64,000 bases of DNA from JAGNZR01 sp051656905 (GCA_051656905.1 JBOFJQ010000043.1:62001-126000), one strand, 5' to 3'; shown: positions 55,415-63,910, counted from the first letter of the stretch. Made by a program: numbers and translations. Notes: generated by a model from the letters alone, not told the origin.

Positions 55415-55837
55415 ATGATTAGAAATTTTAAAAATAGTGATATAGAAAGAATTATGGAGTTATGGCTAAAAATAAATATTGTAGCCCATTCTTTTGTAAA
55501 AGAAGAGTATTGGAAAGATAATTTCGATACAGTAAGAGAAATGATGCCTAATGCTACTATTTATATATGGGAAGAAGAAGGAACTATTCAAGGATTTATT
55601 GGATTAATTGATGATTATATTGCAGGGATATTTATATCTGACTTGAAACAGTCTAAAGGAGTTGGAGTGAGCCTTCTTAATTATGTGAAGAAGAATAATG
55701 ACAGTTTATCTTTAAAAGTTTATAAGAAAAATAGTAGAGCAGTTAAGTTTTACTTAAGAGAAGGCTTTAATATATTAAACGAAGAAGTGGATGAAAATAC
55801 AGGAGAAGAAGAGTTTTCTATGTATTGGGAAAAATAG
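55415..55837 (+). CDS. GNAT-family N-acetyltransferase
   Basis: 140 residues, single GNAT domain: I-R-N-F-K-N-S-D-I-E-R-I-M-E-L-W opening, central strand pair with G-F-I-G-L-I-D-D-Y-I-A-G-I-F-I, then Q-S-K-G-V-G-V-S-L-L as acetyl-CoA loop (Q/R-x-x-G-x-G/A), and V-Y-K-K-N-S-R-A-V-K-F-Y-L-R-E-G-F. Complete for the YjaB/PhnO-like class. Follows the second XRE gene by 46 bases. Acceptor unknown. Confidence 0.85.
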   Translation: MIRNFKNSDIERIMELWLKINIVAHSFVKEEYWKDNFDTVREMMPNATIYIWEEEGTIQGFIGLIDDYIAGIFISDLKQSKGVGVSLLNYVKKNNDSLSLKVYKKNSRAVKFYLREGFNILNEEVDENTGEEEFSMYWEK

Positions 55838-55899
55838 AAAATTATAGGAAATAATTAAAGGAGGATATGATTATTAGTTTTAATAAACCATAAAATTAA

Positions 55900-56436
55900 A
55901 TGATGAAAAATTATATAATAGAAAGTGAACGTTTAGGATTTAGAAATTGGAAAGAGAGTGATTTAGAATTATTATTTTCTTTAAATACAAATTCAAAAGT
56001 AATGAAATATTTTCCAGGATTACTAACTGTAGAAGAAAATAATAATTTTTATAAAAAAATGAAAGAAAACATAGAAAGAGATGGCTATGGTTTTTTCTGT
56101 GTTGAAGAGAAAACAAGTGGAAATTTTATCGGATTAATAGGAATAAATAAAATTTTATTTGATGGAGAATTAAAAGACAAATTTGAAATAGGGTGGAGGC
56201 TTCTTCCAGAATATTGGGGAAAAGGCTATGCAACAGAAGGTGCTAAAAAAATGATTGAATATGGATTTAAAGAATTAAGCTTAAAAGAAGTATTTGCATT
56301 TACCTATATAAACAATATAAATTCTTTTAAGGTGATGGAAAGAGCTGGAATGAAAAAAATAATGGAATTTAATCATCCAAGATTAAGTGAAAGTTCTTGG
56401 TTATGGAGACATGTACTTTACTCTATAAAAAAGTAA
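55900..56436 (+). CDS. RimJ/RimL-type N-acetyltransferase
   Basis: 178 residues, GNAT of the RimJ/RimL class: E-S-E-R-L-G-F-R-N-W-K-E-S-D, F-E-I-G-W-R-L-L-P-E-Y-W-G-K-G-Y-A-T-E-G-A (acetyl-CoA loop) and N-I-N-S-F-K-V-M-E-R-A-G-M. The start lacks a nearby ribosome binding site; instead GGAGG at 55860 serves an 8-codon ORF (55867-55893) that ends 7 bases before this ATG, suggesting translational coupling. May acetylate a protein N-terminus or a small amine; no substrate evident. Confidence 0.85.
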   Translation: MMKNYIIESERLGFRNWKESDLELLFSLNTNSKVMKYFPGLLTVEENNNFYKKMKENIERDGYGFFCVEEKTSGNFIGLIGINKILFDGELKDKFEIGWRLLPEYWGKGYATEGAKKMIEYGFKELSLKEVFAFTYINNINSFKVMERAGMKKIMEFNHPRLSESSWLWRHVLYSIKK

Positions 56437-56505
56437 AAATTAGGAATTGTTATTATTAAAGAATATAATAGGGAATCCCATGGTGGTAAAGGAAGGTAAA
56501 AAATT

Positions 56506-56892
56506 ATGGAAAATAAAATTTATATTTTAGAGCCAATAAGAACTAATAATTTTATTGATTTAGGAGTTAAAATCATTAGCCATTGGGAACTATTTTTATC
56601 TATGGGCTTTGAAAAAGATGTGAAATATGCAATTTATTATAATTATGATTCAAATTATAAAGGAGATTATGATTTTTCAATTGGGGTAGAAAATGAGTTT
56701 AAAGAGTCTTTCCCTTTGGAAATTCCATCTTTAAAATATCAAAAAATTGACTCAACACAGGTAAATATAGTAGATAGTTGGAAAAATATATGGAAACTTG
56801 AAGAACAAGGCAAAATAAAAAGAAATTATATTTTTGATTTTGAAAAACATTTGTCCAATGGGAAAATAGAAATTTATATTGGAATTTTATAG
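56506..56892 (+). CDS. GyrI-like / effector-binding-domain protein
   Basis: 128 residues without DNA-binding domain. The strand pattern and blocks Y-A-I-Y-Y-N-Y-D, Y-D-F-S-I-G-V-E and the late W-K-N-I-W-K-L-E-E-Q-G-K-I-K-R-N-Y, followed by F-D-F-E-K-H-L-S and an I-E-I-Y-I-G-I-L end, fit the GyrI/SOUL-like stand-alone effector-binding family found in AraC regulators and integron proteins. Such proteins bind or hydrolyse small hydrophobic compounds. Ribosome binding site AAAGGAAGG. Neighbouring acetyltransferases fit a drug-handling context, but that is inference. Confidence 0.7.
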   Translation: MENKIYILEPIRTNNFIDLGVKIISHWELFLSMGFEKDVKYAIYYNYDSNYKGDYDFSIGVENEFKESFPLEIPSLKYQKIDSTQVNIVDSWKNIWKLEEQGKIKRNYIFDFEKHLSNGKIEIYIGIL

Positions 56893-56975
56893 TTGATTAA
56901 ATTGAAAAAAATATGCTGTTGAGAAAGTAAAAAGAGGCGTAGTAGTCTAAAATTTATGGATTTTAAGGGGGAGTT

Positions 56976-57731
56976 ATGAAAAAAATAATTTGGAGTTTAG
57001 TATTTGTTTTTTTTATGAGTTGTACTAACTCTAATACTATAAGAAGTGAACAAAATTTACAAACATATTATAAAGAAATTGATAACAAAATTTTTACAGA
57101 AATAAATAAAGATTCAAGAGAAAGATATAAAAAAATACTTAATGAAGAAGAAACAAAAAATGTACCTTTATTCTTTAAAACACAGGTTGAAACAATTAAT
57201 GAAAATGGTTATAAAAATCTTTATGATGGTTTTAATCATGCTCTAAAAGGGAGTTTTCAACTTAACTCTAAAGGGGAAGTAGAAGGAGTATATAAAGTTT
57301 TTGATGATAAGGGGAATTTACAAGAGATTGGATACTTAGAAAAAAAAGGAGTAACAAGTGGAGTAAAAAGAAAATACTATTCCAATGGAAAAATTGCGAA
57401 AGAGATTCCATACTATAAAAACAAGGTTAATGGTATAAGAAAATTTTATTATGAGAATGAGAAACTTAAAGAAAAATTTTATTATGTAGATGGAAAAGAG
57501 GAAGGCATAGGAGAGACATATTATGATAACGGAAAGATAAAGGAAACTGCTTATTATAAAAATGGAGAAAAGAATGGAGAGATTCTTATGTATTATCCTA
57601 ATGGAAATCTAAATGTAAAAGGAACTTTTTTGAATGGGAGAGAGGAAGGTTTATTCCAAGTATATTCTGAAGATGGTCAGAAAAAAGAGTTGATTTTTAA
57701 AAAGGGAAAATTATTAAATATTAATAAATAA
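56976..57731 (+). CDS. MORN/YwqK-repeat lipoprotein
   Basis: 251 residues. Signal with lipobox F-F-M-S-C, a 90-residue non-repeat region, then about six MORN-2 repeats (for example Y-Y-S-N-G-K-I-A-K-E-I-P-Y-Y-K-N-K-V-N-G and Y-Y-D-N-G-K-I-K-E-T-A-Y-Y-K-N-G). Ribosome binding site AGGGGGAG. Fifth MORN-type gene of the window and third that is exported. Function unknown. Confidence 0.78.
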   Translation: MKKIIWSLVFVFFMSCTNSNTIRSEQNLQTYYKEIDNKIFTEINKDSRERYKKILNEEETKNVPLFFKTQVETINENGYKNLYDGFNHALKGSFQLNSKGEVEGVYKVFDDKGNLQEIGYLEKKGVTSGVKRKYYSNGKIAKEIPYYKNKVNGIRKFYYENEKLKEKFYYVDGKEEGIGETYYDNGKIKETAYYKNGEKNGEILMYYPNGNLNVKGTFLNGREEGLFQVYSEDGQKKELIFKKGKLLNINK

Positions 57732-57842
57732 TTTATAGTTAGGGAATTGAAAAATAAACATAGAAATAATTATCTTCAGCTACTCAAGAGTTGATTAAAT
57801 AATAGAAATTTATTATTAATAAAAATTAGAAAAATAAATAAA

Positions 57843-57911
57843 AAAAAACAGCTAAAAAAGCTTAAAGAACTAGAAAACACTAGTTTATAAGTAGATAAAT
57901 GCTGTTTTTTT
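57843..57911 (+). terminator. Weak long-loop terminator
   Basis: AAAAAACAGC / GCTGTTTTTT arms with an inner CTAGAAAACACTAG hairpin. Probably ends the MORN lipoprotein transcript. Confidence 0.55.
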
Positions 57912-58128
57912 ATATTTCAAACAGCAACTTTAGAGATGAAGTATTTATATTAAACAATATTAATAAGATATTTAATTATAATGTAATCAAGAGAGCTTTA
58001 AAAATGACTGTAGAGATTATAAAAACAAAAGAAGCAGCAAAAGAGATATTAGAAGGGTTATAATTCCCACAGGGGTGATTATGAGCGATTATAATAGATT
58101 TAACTTTGAGTTTAAAGTAACTGTTTAA
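57899..58128 (+). other. Two short ORFs, probable gene debris
   Basis: 57899-58063 encodes 54 residues ending I-K-T-K-E-A-A-K-E-I-L-E-G-L and has no ribosome binding site, its start lying inside the terminator. 58084-58128 (M-S-D-Y-N-R-F-N-F-E-F-K-V-T-V) has AGGGGTG before the ATG. Neither matches a family I know. They lie directly beside the decayed radC and fit a graveyard of lost accessory genes. Confidence 0.3.
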
Positions 58129-58133
58129 TACAG

Positions 58134-58600
58134 TTATAACATCAGTGGTATTGTCAAGAGAAGTGTTACATCTATTAATTCTTTCAGCAATCTATAGTTC
58201 CTTTGAATAAAAGACGCGGGTTTAAGTTCTTTATCGTTTATGATGTGATTAGCACTTTCTAAATAGATAATAAAGAAATATTCTCTAGATTCAAATCCAA
58301 TTTCGTTTTTGAGATAAGCTATTACTCCAATTTTAGAGTTAATAGAAAAAGAATTGTTGTTATAATGCTTCTTAAATAATTCTTTATTAATATCAGATAA
58401 AAATTTCAAAGCTAAATACTGTTTTTTAGTTATTCCAAATATCTCCAAAAAACTAAATCTTTTTATAAGAGATTAGGAGATAGAAAGGTGATTTTTTTTC
58501 TATTAAGTTAAGGTAAAAATCTAATTTTTCATAATCATAGAAAAAGTAATTAAAGCCTAAGTTGTTATATTTTTCTTGTAAAGCAGTATGCCTGTCTATG
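58134..58600 (-). pseudogene. Decayed radC-like gene (UPF0758/JAB)
   Basis: Read on the minus strand, frames together recover the RadC plan. First comes an N-terminal H-T-A-L-Q-E-K-Y-N-N-L-G-F-N-Y-F with D-Y-E-K-L-D-F-Y-L-N-L (58590 down to about 58480), broken by a stop. Then the intact 104-codon stretch 58448-58134 carries the helix-hairpin-helix-like G-I-T-K-K-Q-Y-L-A-L-K-F-L-S-D-I and the JAB-domain strand E-S-R-E-Y-F-F-I-I-Y-L-E-S-A-N-H-I-I. The metal-binding H-x-H-x-P-S-G-D motif that should follow is missing: the frame ends T-L-L-L-T-I-P-L-M-L. No usable start codon. RadC genes often mark mobile or defence regions. Confidence 0.7.
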
Positions 58601-58789
58601 TTAAATCACGTCTATATAATTTATATATTATTTATCACTATATAATATATATTTATGTATAAGATAATTTTTCAAACAATATTAATTGTAAAATCATAAA
58701 TATATATTAGTAAAAGAAATAAAAGTAAAGTATAATTACTTGTATTAATTAAAAAAGTCAATTTTAGTTTAAAGATAAAGGGGGAATAA

Positions 58790-59863
58790 ATGAATAAAAT
58801 AGAATATATTTATACTGAAAACCCAATAGAAGAGCAATGGAGACAAATTTTACATTTTTCTTATCCAAATAATATAAAGTCTTATTTTAATAAAAAAGGG
58901 ATAAAAGATGTTTCAGAAAAAATAATAGAAAATATTTCAGGGTCTATATTGCAGTCAAAAGAATATTTTGATAACTTTAAAAACAGTAGTTTACAAATAA
59001 AACCGTTACTTCTATATTATGGAGTAACAAATTTATTTAATGCATTTTCTATTTTATTATCGAATACAATTCCAGAAATAAAAAATCATGGTATGCAGTT
59101 AAAAATAGCTGATTATAAAAAAATAGCTGATTTAAAAATTAATCCGGTTAATGAAAAAGATGGAGCTTTAGGCGTTTTTAATAAAATATTTTCTGGAGAT
59201 TTGTCAAAAGAAAAATTAACAGAATATGGGGAGTGGTCTTTATTAGAATTATTTAGTAGTATATATGATGTTAGTGATGACTTTAAAAATTGTTATGAAT
59301 ATGGGGAGACACATGTTATACCTGTTAAAATAATTAAGATGAAAACATATGAAGTAGAAAAAATTAAAATAGAAGATATTGCTAATCAGGATAACTTTTT
59401 TAAGCAAATAAAAAACTATAAAGAAGTCTATTTATCTCCTGAAAAAATTAATAAGGATAACAGCATAATTTTGAAAAAGAAAATGTATAAAAAGACATTA
59501 GCAGAGCAAACTGTTTTTGGTAATTATTATTTTTCGTTATCTCATTTTAAAAAAAGCAGTTACATTAACCCAATATTAGAGATCAGATTATACATGATAT
59601 TATATGGTTTAAGTGTTGTAAGTAGATATAATCCAGAAATATGGAATCCTTTTTTAAAGAATGATATTACAGGAGAAAAATTGTTAATTGAAAAGCTTTT
59701 AAACTTTTCAAGTCGAATTATTCCCAACCTATTATTAAATAAATTATATGATAGTAAATTTATTTATGTACAAAATTATCAAGGAATAGTCGATTTATCA
59801 CAAAATTTATCTAAAGAAGACATAAAAGAATTGATAAAAGATGAGTTGAGAAAGACTAAATAA
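58790..59863 (+). CDS. YaaC-family protein
   Basis: 357 residues, cytoplasmic. Matches the YaaC-like family by the order of blocks: K-P-L-L-L-Y-Y-G-V-T-N-L-F-N-A-F near residue 70, a conserved H-G at about 100, L-R/I-L-Y-M-I-L-Y-G-L-S-V-V-S-R-Y-N-P-E-I-W-N in the last third, and P-N-L-L-L-N-K-L before the end. The molecular function of YaaC is not known; members turn up in variable genome islands. Strong ribosome binding site (AAGGGGG). A TATAAT at 58731-58736 may be its -10. It forms a two-gene unit with the next gene, 25 bases downstream. Confidence 0.7.
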   Translation: MNKIEYIYTENPIEEQWRQILHFSYPNNIKSYFNKKGIKDVSEKIIENISGSILQSKEYFDNFKNSSLQIKPLLLYYGVTNLFNAFSILLSNTIPEIKNHGMQLKIADYKKIADLKINPVNEKDGALGVFNKIFSGDLSKEKLTEYGEWSLLELFSSIYDVSDDFKNCYEYGETHVIPVKIIKMKTYEVEKIKIEDIANQDNFFKQIKNYKEVYLSPEKINKDNSIILKKKMYKKTLAEQTVFGNYYFSLSHFKKSSYINPILEIRLYMILYGLSVVSRYNPEIWNPFLKNDITGEKLLIEKLLNFSSRIIPNLLLNKLYDSKFIYVQNYQGIVDLSQNLSKEDIKELIKDELRKTK

Positions 59864-59888
59864 AGTATATTGTTTACAGGGAGAAAAA

Positions 59889-60860
59889 ATGAGTTTAGAT
59901 AAAGAAGTGTATAAATTATGTAATGTAATAAAAAAAAATAAATTTTCAAAATTATTAAAAGAAACTTTATTAGAAATTAAGCATTTAGAATTAAGCGATT
60001 ATTGTAAAAATAAAGGATTACAGATATATGGATATTTGTTTCTTTATAACAAAAGAGAAGATATCTCTCTCAGTATTTCAGAACTGCCACTAGCGACTCT
60101 AAAGACACTTGAAACATTTCAAGTTACAATTGAAGAGTTAAATAAAAAAATTATAGAAAAAATTATTAGAAAACACCAGAATCTAAGAGATGTTTTTAAT
60201 CCTTATTTAGGATATGATTATAAGTTTGAAAATACATATAATATTAAACCTTTTTTAGAATATGAAGATTATAGTGAATTATTAATAAAAATTGAAGAAA
60301 CTCCTATTTTTAAATTTATAATGAATAATTCATATGAAGGACAATATATGGAAAAGTTGAATGATAAAATTTTAGGAATAGAAAATATGATAGTAAATAA
60401 CAAAGATAATTCTTTTTTTGATGAGATTTATAATGAAAGTTCTTTAAAGTCAGAAGGTGAAAAACGTATTATTTCTAGTATATTAGCATTAGTCATTTTT
60501 AGAGATATGATAAAAAATATTAATCAGTTAATTTTTCAGGAAATTAAAGATGGGAAATTCAAAAAAATAGATGAGAATAATTTGATTAATTATACATATT
60601 CTTCAAATGCTATAAACACTCATTATGAAGCTCTGATTTCTCCGCAATCAGAAGAAATTTTTATAGAAAAATATGACATTTTACTATTAGAAATACCACA
60701 AAAAGATGGGAGTAAAGATGAAAAAAAAATATGCTCTATAAGAGGATATAATATGAGTTATAATAAAGATGAGGGGACATTAATAAGGCTTATATTAAAA
60801 AGTATAGATAAAAACTTAATAGCATTTAATTCATCATATGTAGATGAGATTTTAAAATAA
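59889..60860 (+). CDS. Unrecognised protein paired with YaaC-like gene
   Basis: 323 residues, soluble, Lys/Glu/Ile-rich. No signal peptide, membrane span or nucleotide-binding motif. The first 200 residues look helical; residues about 240-323 are strand-rich (E-I-F-I-E-K-Y-D-I-L-L-L-E-I-P, then I-C-S-I-R-G-Y-N-M, and L-I-R-L-I-L-K-S-I). I do not recognise the family. Ribosome binding site GGGAG. Tight spacing implies joint expression with the YaaC-like protein. Confidence 0.6.
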   Translation: MSLDKEVYKLCNVIKKNKFSKLLKETLLEIKHLELSDYCKNKGLQIYGYLFLYNKREDISLSISELPLATLKTLETFQVTIEELNKKIIEKIIRKHQNLRDVFNPYLGYDYKFENTYNIKPFLEYEDYSELLIKIEETPIFKFIMNNSYEGQYMEKLNDKILGIENMIVNNKDNSFFDEIYNESSLKSEGEKRIISSILALVIFRDMIKNINQLIFQEIKDGKFKKIDENNLINYTYSSNAINTHYEALISPQSEEIFIEKYDILLLEIPQKDGSKDEKKICSIRGYNMSYNKDEGTLIRLILKSIDKNLIAFNSSYVDEILK

Positions 60861-60958
60861 TTTGATAAAATTATAAGTTAAAATTCATTTAAAACCTATA
60901 TTTTAAGTAGGAAATTTAAATAATAATTAATTAAGATAATAAATATAGGAAGGAATAA

Positions 60959-61213
60959 GATAAAAATAAAATTTCAAAGGGAAAAACTAAAAGACTTGAA
61001 CTTGCAAAGTTAAAAAGTAAAAAAGAAGAGTTATTAACATTAGGACGAAAATATAATTGCGAAGAAAAAGAAAAGGTACTAAGGAATTTAATAAAAATAA
61101 AATGGATTCATCATATTTTTTATGAACTTGTAATAAAAGGTTTGAAAGAATTAGGAATAGAATGTGAGAATATTGAAAAGCTTAATTGTATATACTATAA
61201 AATAAGAAAATAG
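60959..61213 (+). pseudogene. Start-less 84-codon ORF
   Basis: An open frame runs from just after a stop at 60956-60958 to TAG at 61211-61213 with good protein character (E-E-L-L-T-L-G-R-K-Y-N-C-E-E-K-E, then I-K-W-I-H-H-I-F-Y-E-L-V-I-K-G). It has no ATG, GTG or TTG at its head. AGGAAGG precedes it at 60948-60954, followed by ATA codons where a start is expected. It may be a gene that lost its start, or one that uses a non-standard start. No family recognised. Confidence 0.35.
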
Positions 61214-61739
61214 AGAAAATTATTAATACATAAATTGAATGTTTAAACTCTTAAAGCAGTGTCATTAAGTAAAAAAGATACACTGCAAGTAGATTATAAA
61301 AAAATAAAATCTTAGAAATGATTATTTAAAAACTAAATATTTATTTAAAATAAATATGAAAATAAAAAATTTATTTTTACTAATTTAGGTTAAAAGAGAA
61401 GAATGGAAATATTCAGTGATATAAATTATAAGAAAGCCACCAGTCATAAAAGTGATTATACTTTAGAATATTAATGAAATTAGAGGTGCAATTTAACTTT
61501 ATTTTTATTTACTATTAAATTGCTTGAGTCTTTAAAATTTTATTTTTAAAGACTTTCAACAAACATTAAGAAGTTATAAAAAAATTTAAAATTAGTTAGT
61601 ATAAGTGAAAAGAATTTATTATATATCGAATATATTAAATTGTATAATTTGATATATTCGATAAAAGTAACAGAAAATAATAATTACTAATACAAGAAAG
61701 TAAAATACTTTGTTAAAAAAATAGATATTAGGAGGAAAA
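61214..61739. other. Hairpin-rich non-coding region
   Basis: 526 bases with no ORF. Contains inverted repeats GCAGTGT (61256-61262) / ACACTGC (61280-61286); GCAATTTAA (61488-61496) / TTAAATTGC (61515-61523); GTCTTTAAAA (61528-61537) / TTTTTAAAGAC (61543-61553); AAAGTA (61697-61702) / TACTTT (61706-61711); and the 40-bp palindrome listed separately. It is far more structured than other gaps in the window. It could hold an RNA gene, terminators of debris, or the regulatory region of the downstream operon. Confidence 0.5.
61624..61663. repeat. 40-bp near-perfect palindrome
   Basis: Left arm TATCGAATATATTAAATT (61624-61641), 4-base loop GTAT, right arm AATTTGATATATTCGATA (61646-61663). Seventeen of 18 positions pair, the last as G-U in RNA. 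Ends 76 bases before the DUF262 gene. It may be an operator for a dimeric or tetrameric regulator, or a cruciform or RNA hairpin. Confidence 0.85.
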
Positions 61740-62840
61740 ATGCTAGAACAAAATAATTTGATTTATGAAAACAGAAAGCAAAGTGAAGTGGAAGACGAAA
61801 TAGAAGACGAAATAGAAGACGAAATAGAAGACGAGTATCCTAATGTAAATATAAAAATAGATAGAGAGCAATTTTCTATTTATGAAGCTAAAAGAAAATA
61901 TGAAAAAAAATTTATAAAATTAGACCCAGAATTTCAAAGAGAAGATGTGTGGGATAAAAAGAGAAAGAGTGAATTAATTGAAAGTGTATTGATGGGGTTA
62001 CCTTTACAACTAATATATACTAGTTCTAATCAAGATGGACATCACATAATAATAGATGGTAGACAAAGGTTAACTACATTTTTTGAATTTTTAGATGATA
62101 AATTTAAAATAGATAATCTCAAAATTTTACCTCAGATAAATAAATTATTTTTTAGCGAATTAAGCAATTCTTATCAAACAAAAATAGAAGATTTTCAGTT
62201 GTTATTTCAAGTTATAAAACCTCCAACACCCGATAAAATTCAATTTGATATATTTGATAGAGTTAACAGAGGAGGAATTAGCTTAAATAATCAAGAAATG
62301 AGAAATGCGTTATATCAAGGAAGTTCTACGAAACTTTTAAAAAAACTTTCTAAAAATGAAACTCTGAGAAAATTAATTTCCCCTAAAATGTCTGCAAGAA
62401 TGAAAGACAGGTATTTAATATTAAGATTTATTGCTTTTTATATATTAAATGAGAGTAAAAAAATTGAGTATGTAGGAAATATGGATGATTTTTTAGGTGC
62501 TATTATGTCATATATAAATAAGCAAACATCTGAAGAAATAGAGAAATATATAAAAGTTTTTAATGATTCAATAAATAGAATTTATTCAATATATAGAGAG
62601 GATTCTTTTAGGAAACCTAGTGAAACTAATAAAAAAAATCCAATAAATATGACCTTATTTGAGAGTTATTTATATATTGCTAGCAAAATTGATGATAATA
62701 ATATGATTCGAAAAATAATAGAAGAATTATTAAAGAGAAATGATTTTGTTAAAAATTTAGATAAAAATAGAGATAAAAAATTAAAATATATTAATAGAAT
62801 TGAAATGATAAATGAAATAATAGGAGAATATAAATGTTGA
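61740..62840 (+). CDS. DUF262-domain protein (GmrS/ParB-like), defence-type
   Basis: 366 residues. The first 35 include an acidic E-D-E-I-E-D-E-I tract coded by a 12-base tandem repeat (about 61790-61835). DUF262 domain from about 45: L-D-P-E-F-Q-R-E-D-V-W, then the signature D106-G-R-Q-R110-L-T-T, and F-D-R-V-N-R-G-G-I-S-L-N-N-Q-E with M-R-N-A-L. The family shares a ParB/Srx-like fold with NTPase activity and occurs in GmrSD type IV restriction and other defence systems. The DUF1524 nuclease half of GmrSD is absent; the C-terminal half is helical. The stop overlaps the next gene by 7 bases. Confidence 0.85.
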   Translation: MLEQNNLIYENRKQSEVEDEIEDEIEDEIEDEYPNVNIKIDREQFSIYEAKRKYEKKFIKLDPEFQREDVWDKKRKSELIESVLMGLPLQLIYTSSNQDGHHIIIDGRQRLTTFFEFLDDKFKIDNLKILPQINKLFFSELSNSYQTKIEDFQLLFQVIKPPTPDKIQFDIFDRVNRGGISLNNQEMRNALYQGSSTKLLKKLSKNETLRKLISPKMSARMKDRYLILRFIAFYILNESKKIEYVGNMDDFLGAIMSYINKQTSEEIEKYIKVFNDSINRIYSIYREDSFRKPSETNKKNPINMTLFESYLYIASKIDDNNMIRKIIEELLKRNDFVKNLDKNRDKKLKYINRIEMINEIIGEYKC

Positions 62841-63910
62841 AATCTTTAGAAATTAAGGGATATAAAAGTATAGATGAACTAAAAATAGAATTCAAAAAAT
62901 TAAATTTGTTGGTAGGTGGAAATTCAGTAGGAAAATCTTCAATAATTCAGGCACTATTAATTTTTTCACAAGATATTACAGAAAAAAATGAAAAAATATC
63001 AGGGGATTTCATTTCATTTTCTAATTATAGAGAAATAAAAAATAAGCAGAAAACAAGAAAAAATATAGAATTGAAAATAGAATTGGAAAACGTAGATTGC
63101 TTAAAAGAAATAACTGAAGAAGAGAGCGATGGAGAGATAAAAATAAACACATTATGCTTGAATTGTGATAAAAAAATAGAATGTCAAAAAAATAATTTTT
63201 ATTTAGATTATAAATCACATTTTAATTATTTGTGTGCAGATAGAGTTGGAAATCTTGAAATATATGATAGAAATGTATTATCTAAAACTAAAGTTGGGAT
63301 ATTTGGAGAATATGCAATTGATTACTTAGTTAATAATAAAAATAATAAGGTGGAAGATAGTATTATTAGGTATATTGAAGATAAAACATTGGGGGGACAA
63401 GTAGATTACTGGCTTAAGTACATTACAGGATATGAAGTAAAGGTTGGAAAAATCGAACATACAGATAAAGTAATGGCTTATTATCAAAAAAATGGAATTA
63501 GCTATCGTGGAAAAAATGTAGGGGCAGGATTAGGATATTTATTGTCAATTATAATTTTATGTTTATCAAGTGATGGAGAAAATATAATCGTTATAGAAAA
63601 TCCAGAGATACATCTTCATCCCAAGGCCCAATCTTTACTATGCGAATTTTTGGTATTTATTGCAAAACAAGGTACACAGATAATATTAGAAACGCATAGC
63701 GACCATATTTTTAACGGTACTCGAGTAGCAATTTATGAAAAGAGAATTAATAAAGAAGATGTTAGTATAAATTATCTTGAATTATCTGTAGATGGAATTA
63801 CAGAAAAAAATGTTGTTGATTTAAATGAACAGGGAAGAATTTTAAATCAAAGATTAGGAATCTTTGAACAATTTGACTTAGATATAGATAGATTATTGGG
63901 GCTAGAATAA
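62834..63910 (+). CDS. AAA ATPase of the OLD/DUF3696-like class
   Basis: 358 residues. Walker A G-G-N-S-V-G-K-S-S (residues 28-36) after the N-terminal strand S-L-E-I-K-G-Y-K-S-I-D, the usual start of SMC/OLD-type ATPases. A zinc-finger-like C-L-N-C-D-K-K-I-E-C lies near residue 110. Signature-like G-A-G-L-G-Y-L-L-S near 232, Walker B I-I-V-I-E-N-P-E-I-H-L-H-P near 255, and the H-loop E-T-H-S-D-H-I-F-N-G near 285. No TOPRIM nuclease domain follows. Matches the COG4938/DUF3696 group, often encoded beside DUF262 or nuclease genes. Overlaps both neighbours (7 bases upstream, 1 base downstream), so all three are translationally coupled. Confidence 0.85.
   Translation: MLKSLEIKGYKSIDELKIEFKKLNLLVGGNSVGKSSIIQALLIFSQDITEKNEKISGDFISFSNYREIKNKQKTRKNIELKIELENVDCLKEITEEESDGEIKINTLCLNCDKKIECQKNNFYLDYKSHFNYLCADRVGNLEIYDRNVLSKTKVGIFGEYAIDYLVNNKNNKVEDSIIRYIEDKTLGGQVDYWLKYITGYEVKVGKIEHTDKVMAYYQKNGISYRGKNVGAGLGYLLSIIILCLSSDGENIIVIENPEIHLHPKAQSLLCEFLVFIAKQGTQIILETHSDHIFNGTRVAIYEKRINKEDVSINYLELSVDGITEKNVVDLNEQGRILNQRLGIFEQFDLDIDRLLGLE

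Noticed and set aside
54592..57731. Prophage, suggested by the CI-like XRE-S24 regulator
   Set aside because: No integrase, structural or lysis genes follow; the neighbours are acetyltransferases and a MORN lipoprotein.
61740..62840. Complete GmrSD type IV restriction enzyme
   Set aside because: Only the DUF262 half is present; no DUF1524 HNH motif is found in the C-terminal half.
62834..63910. OLD nuclease or PARIS AriA with TOPRIM partner
   Set aside because: The protein ends soon after the H-loop and has no TOPRIM motif. The third gene is too short in the window to show one, so a match to those systems cannot be claimed.
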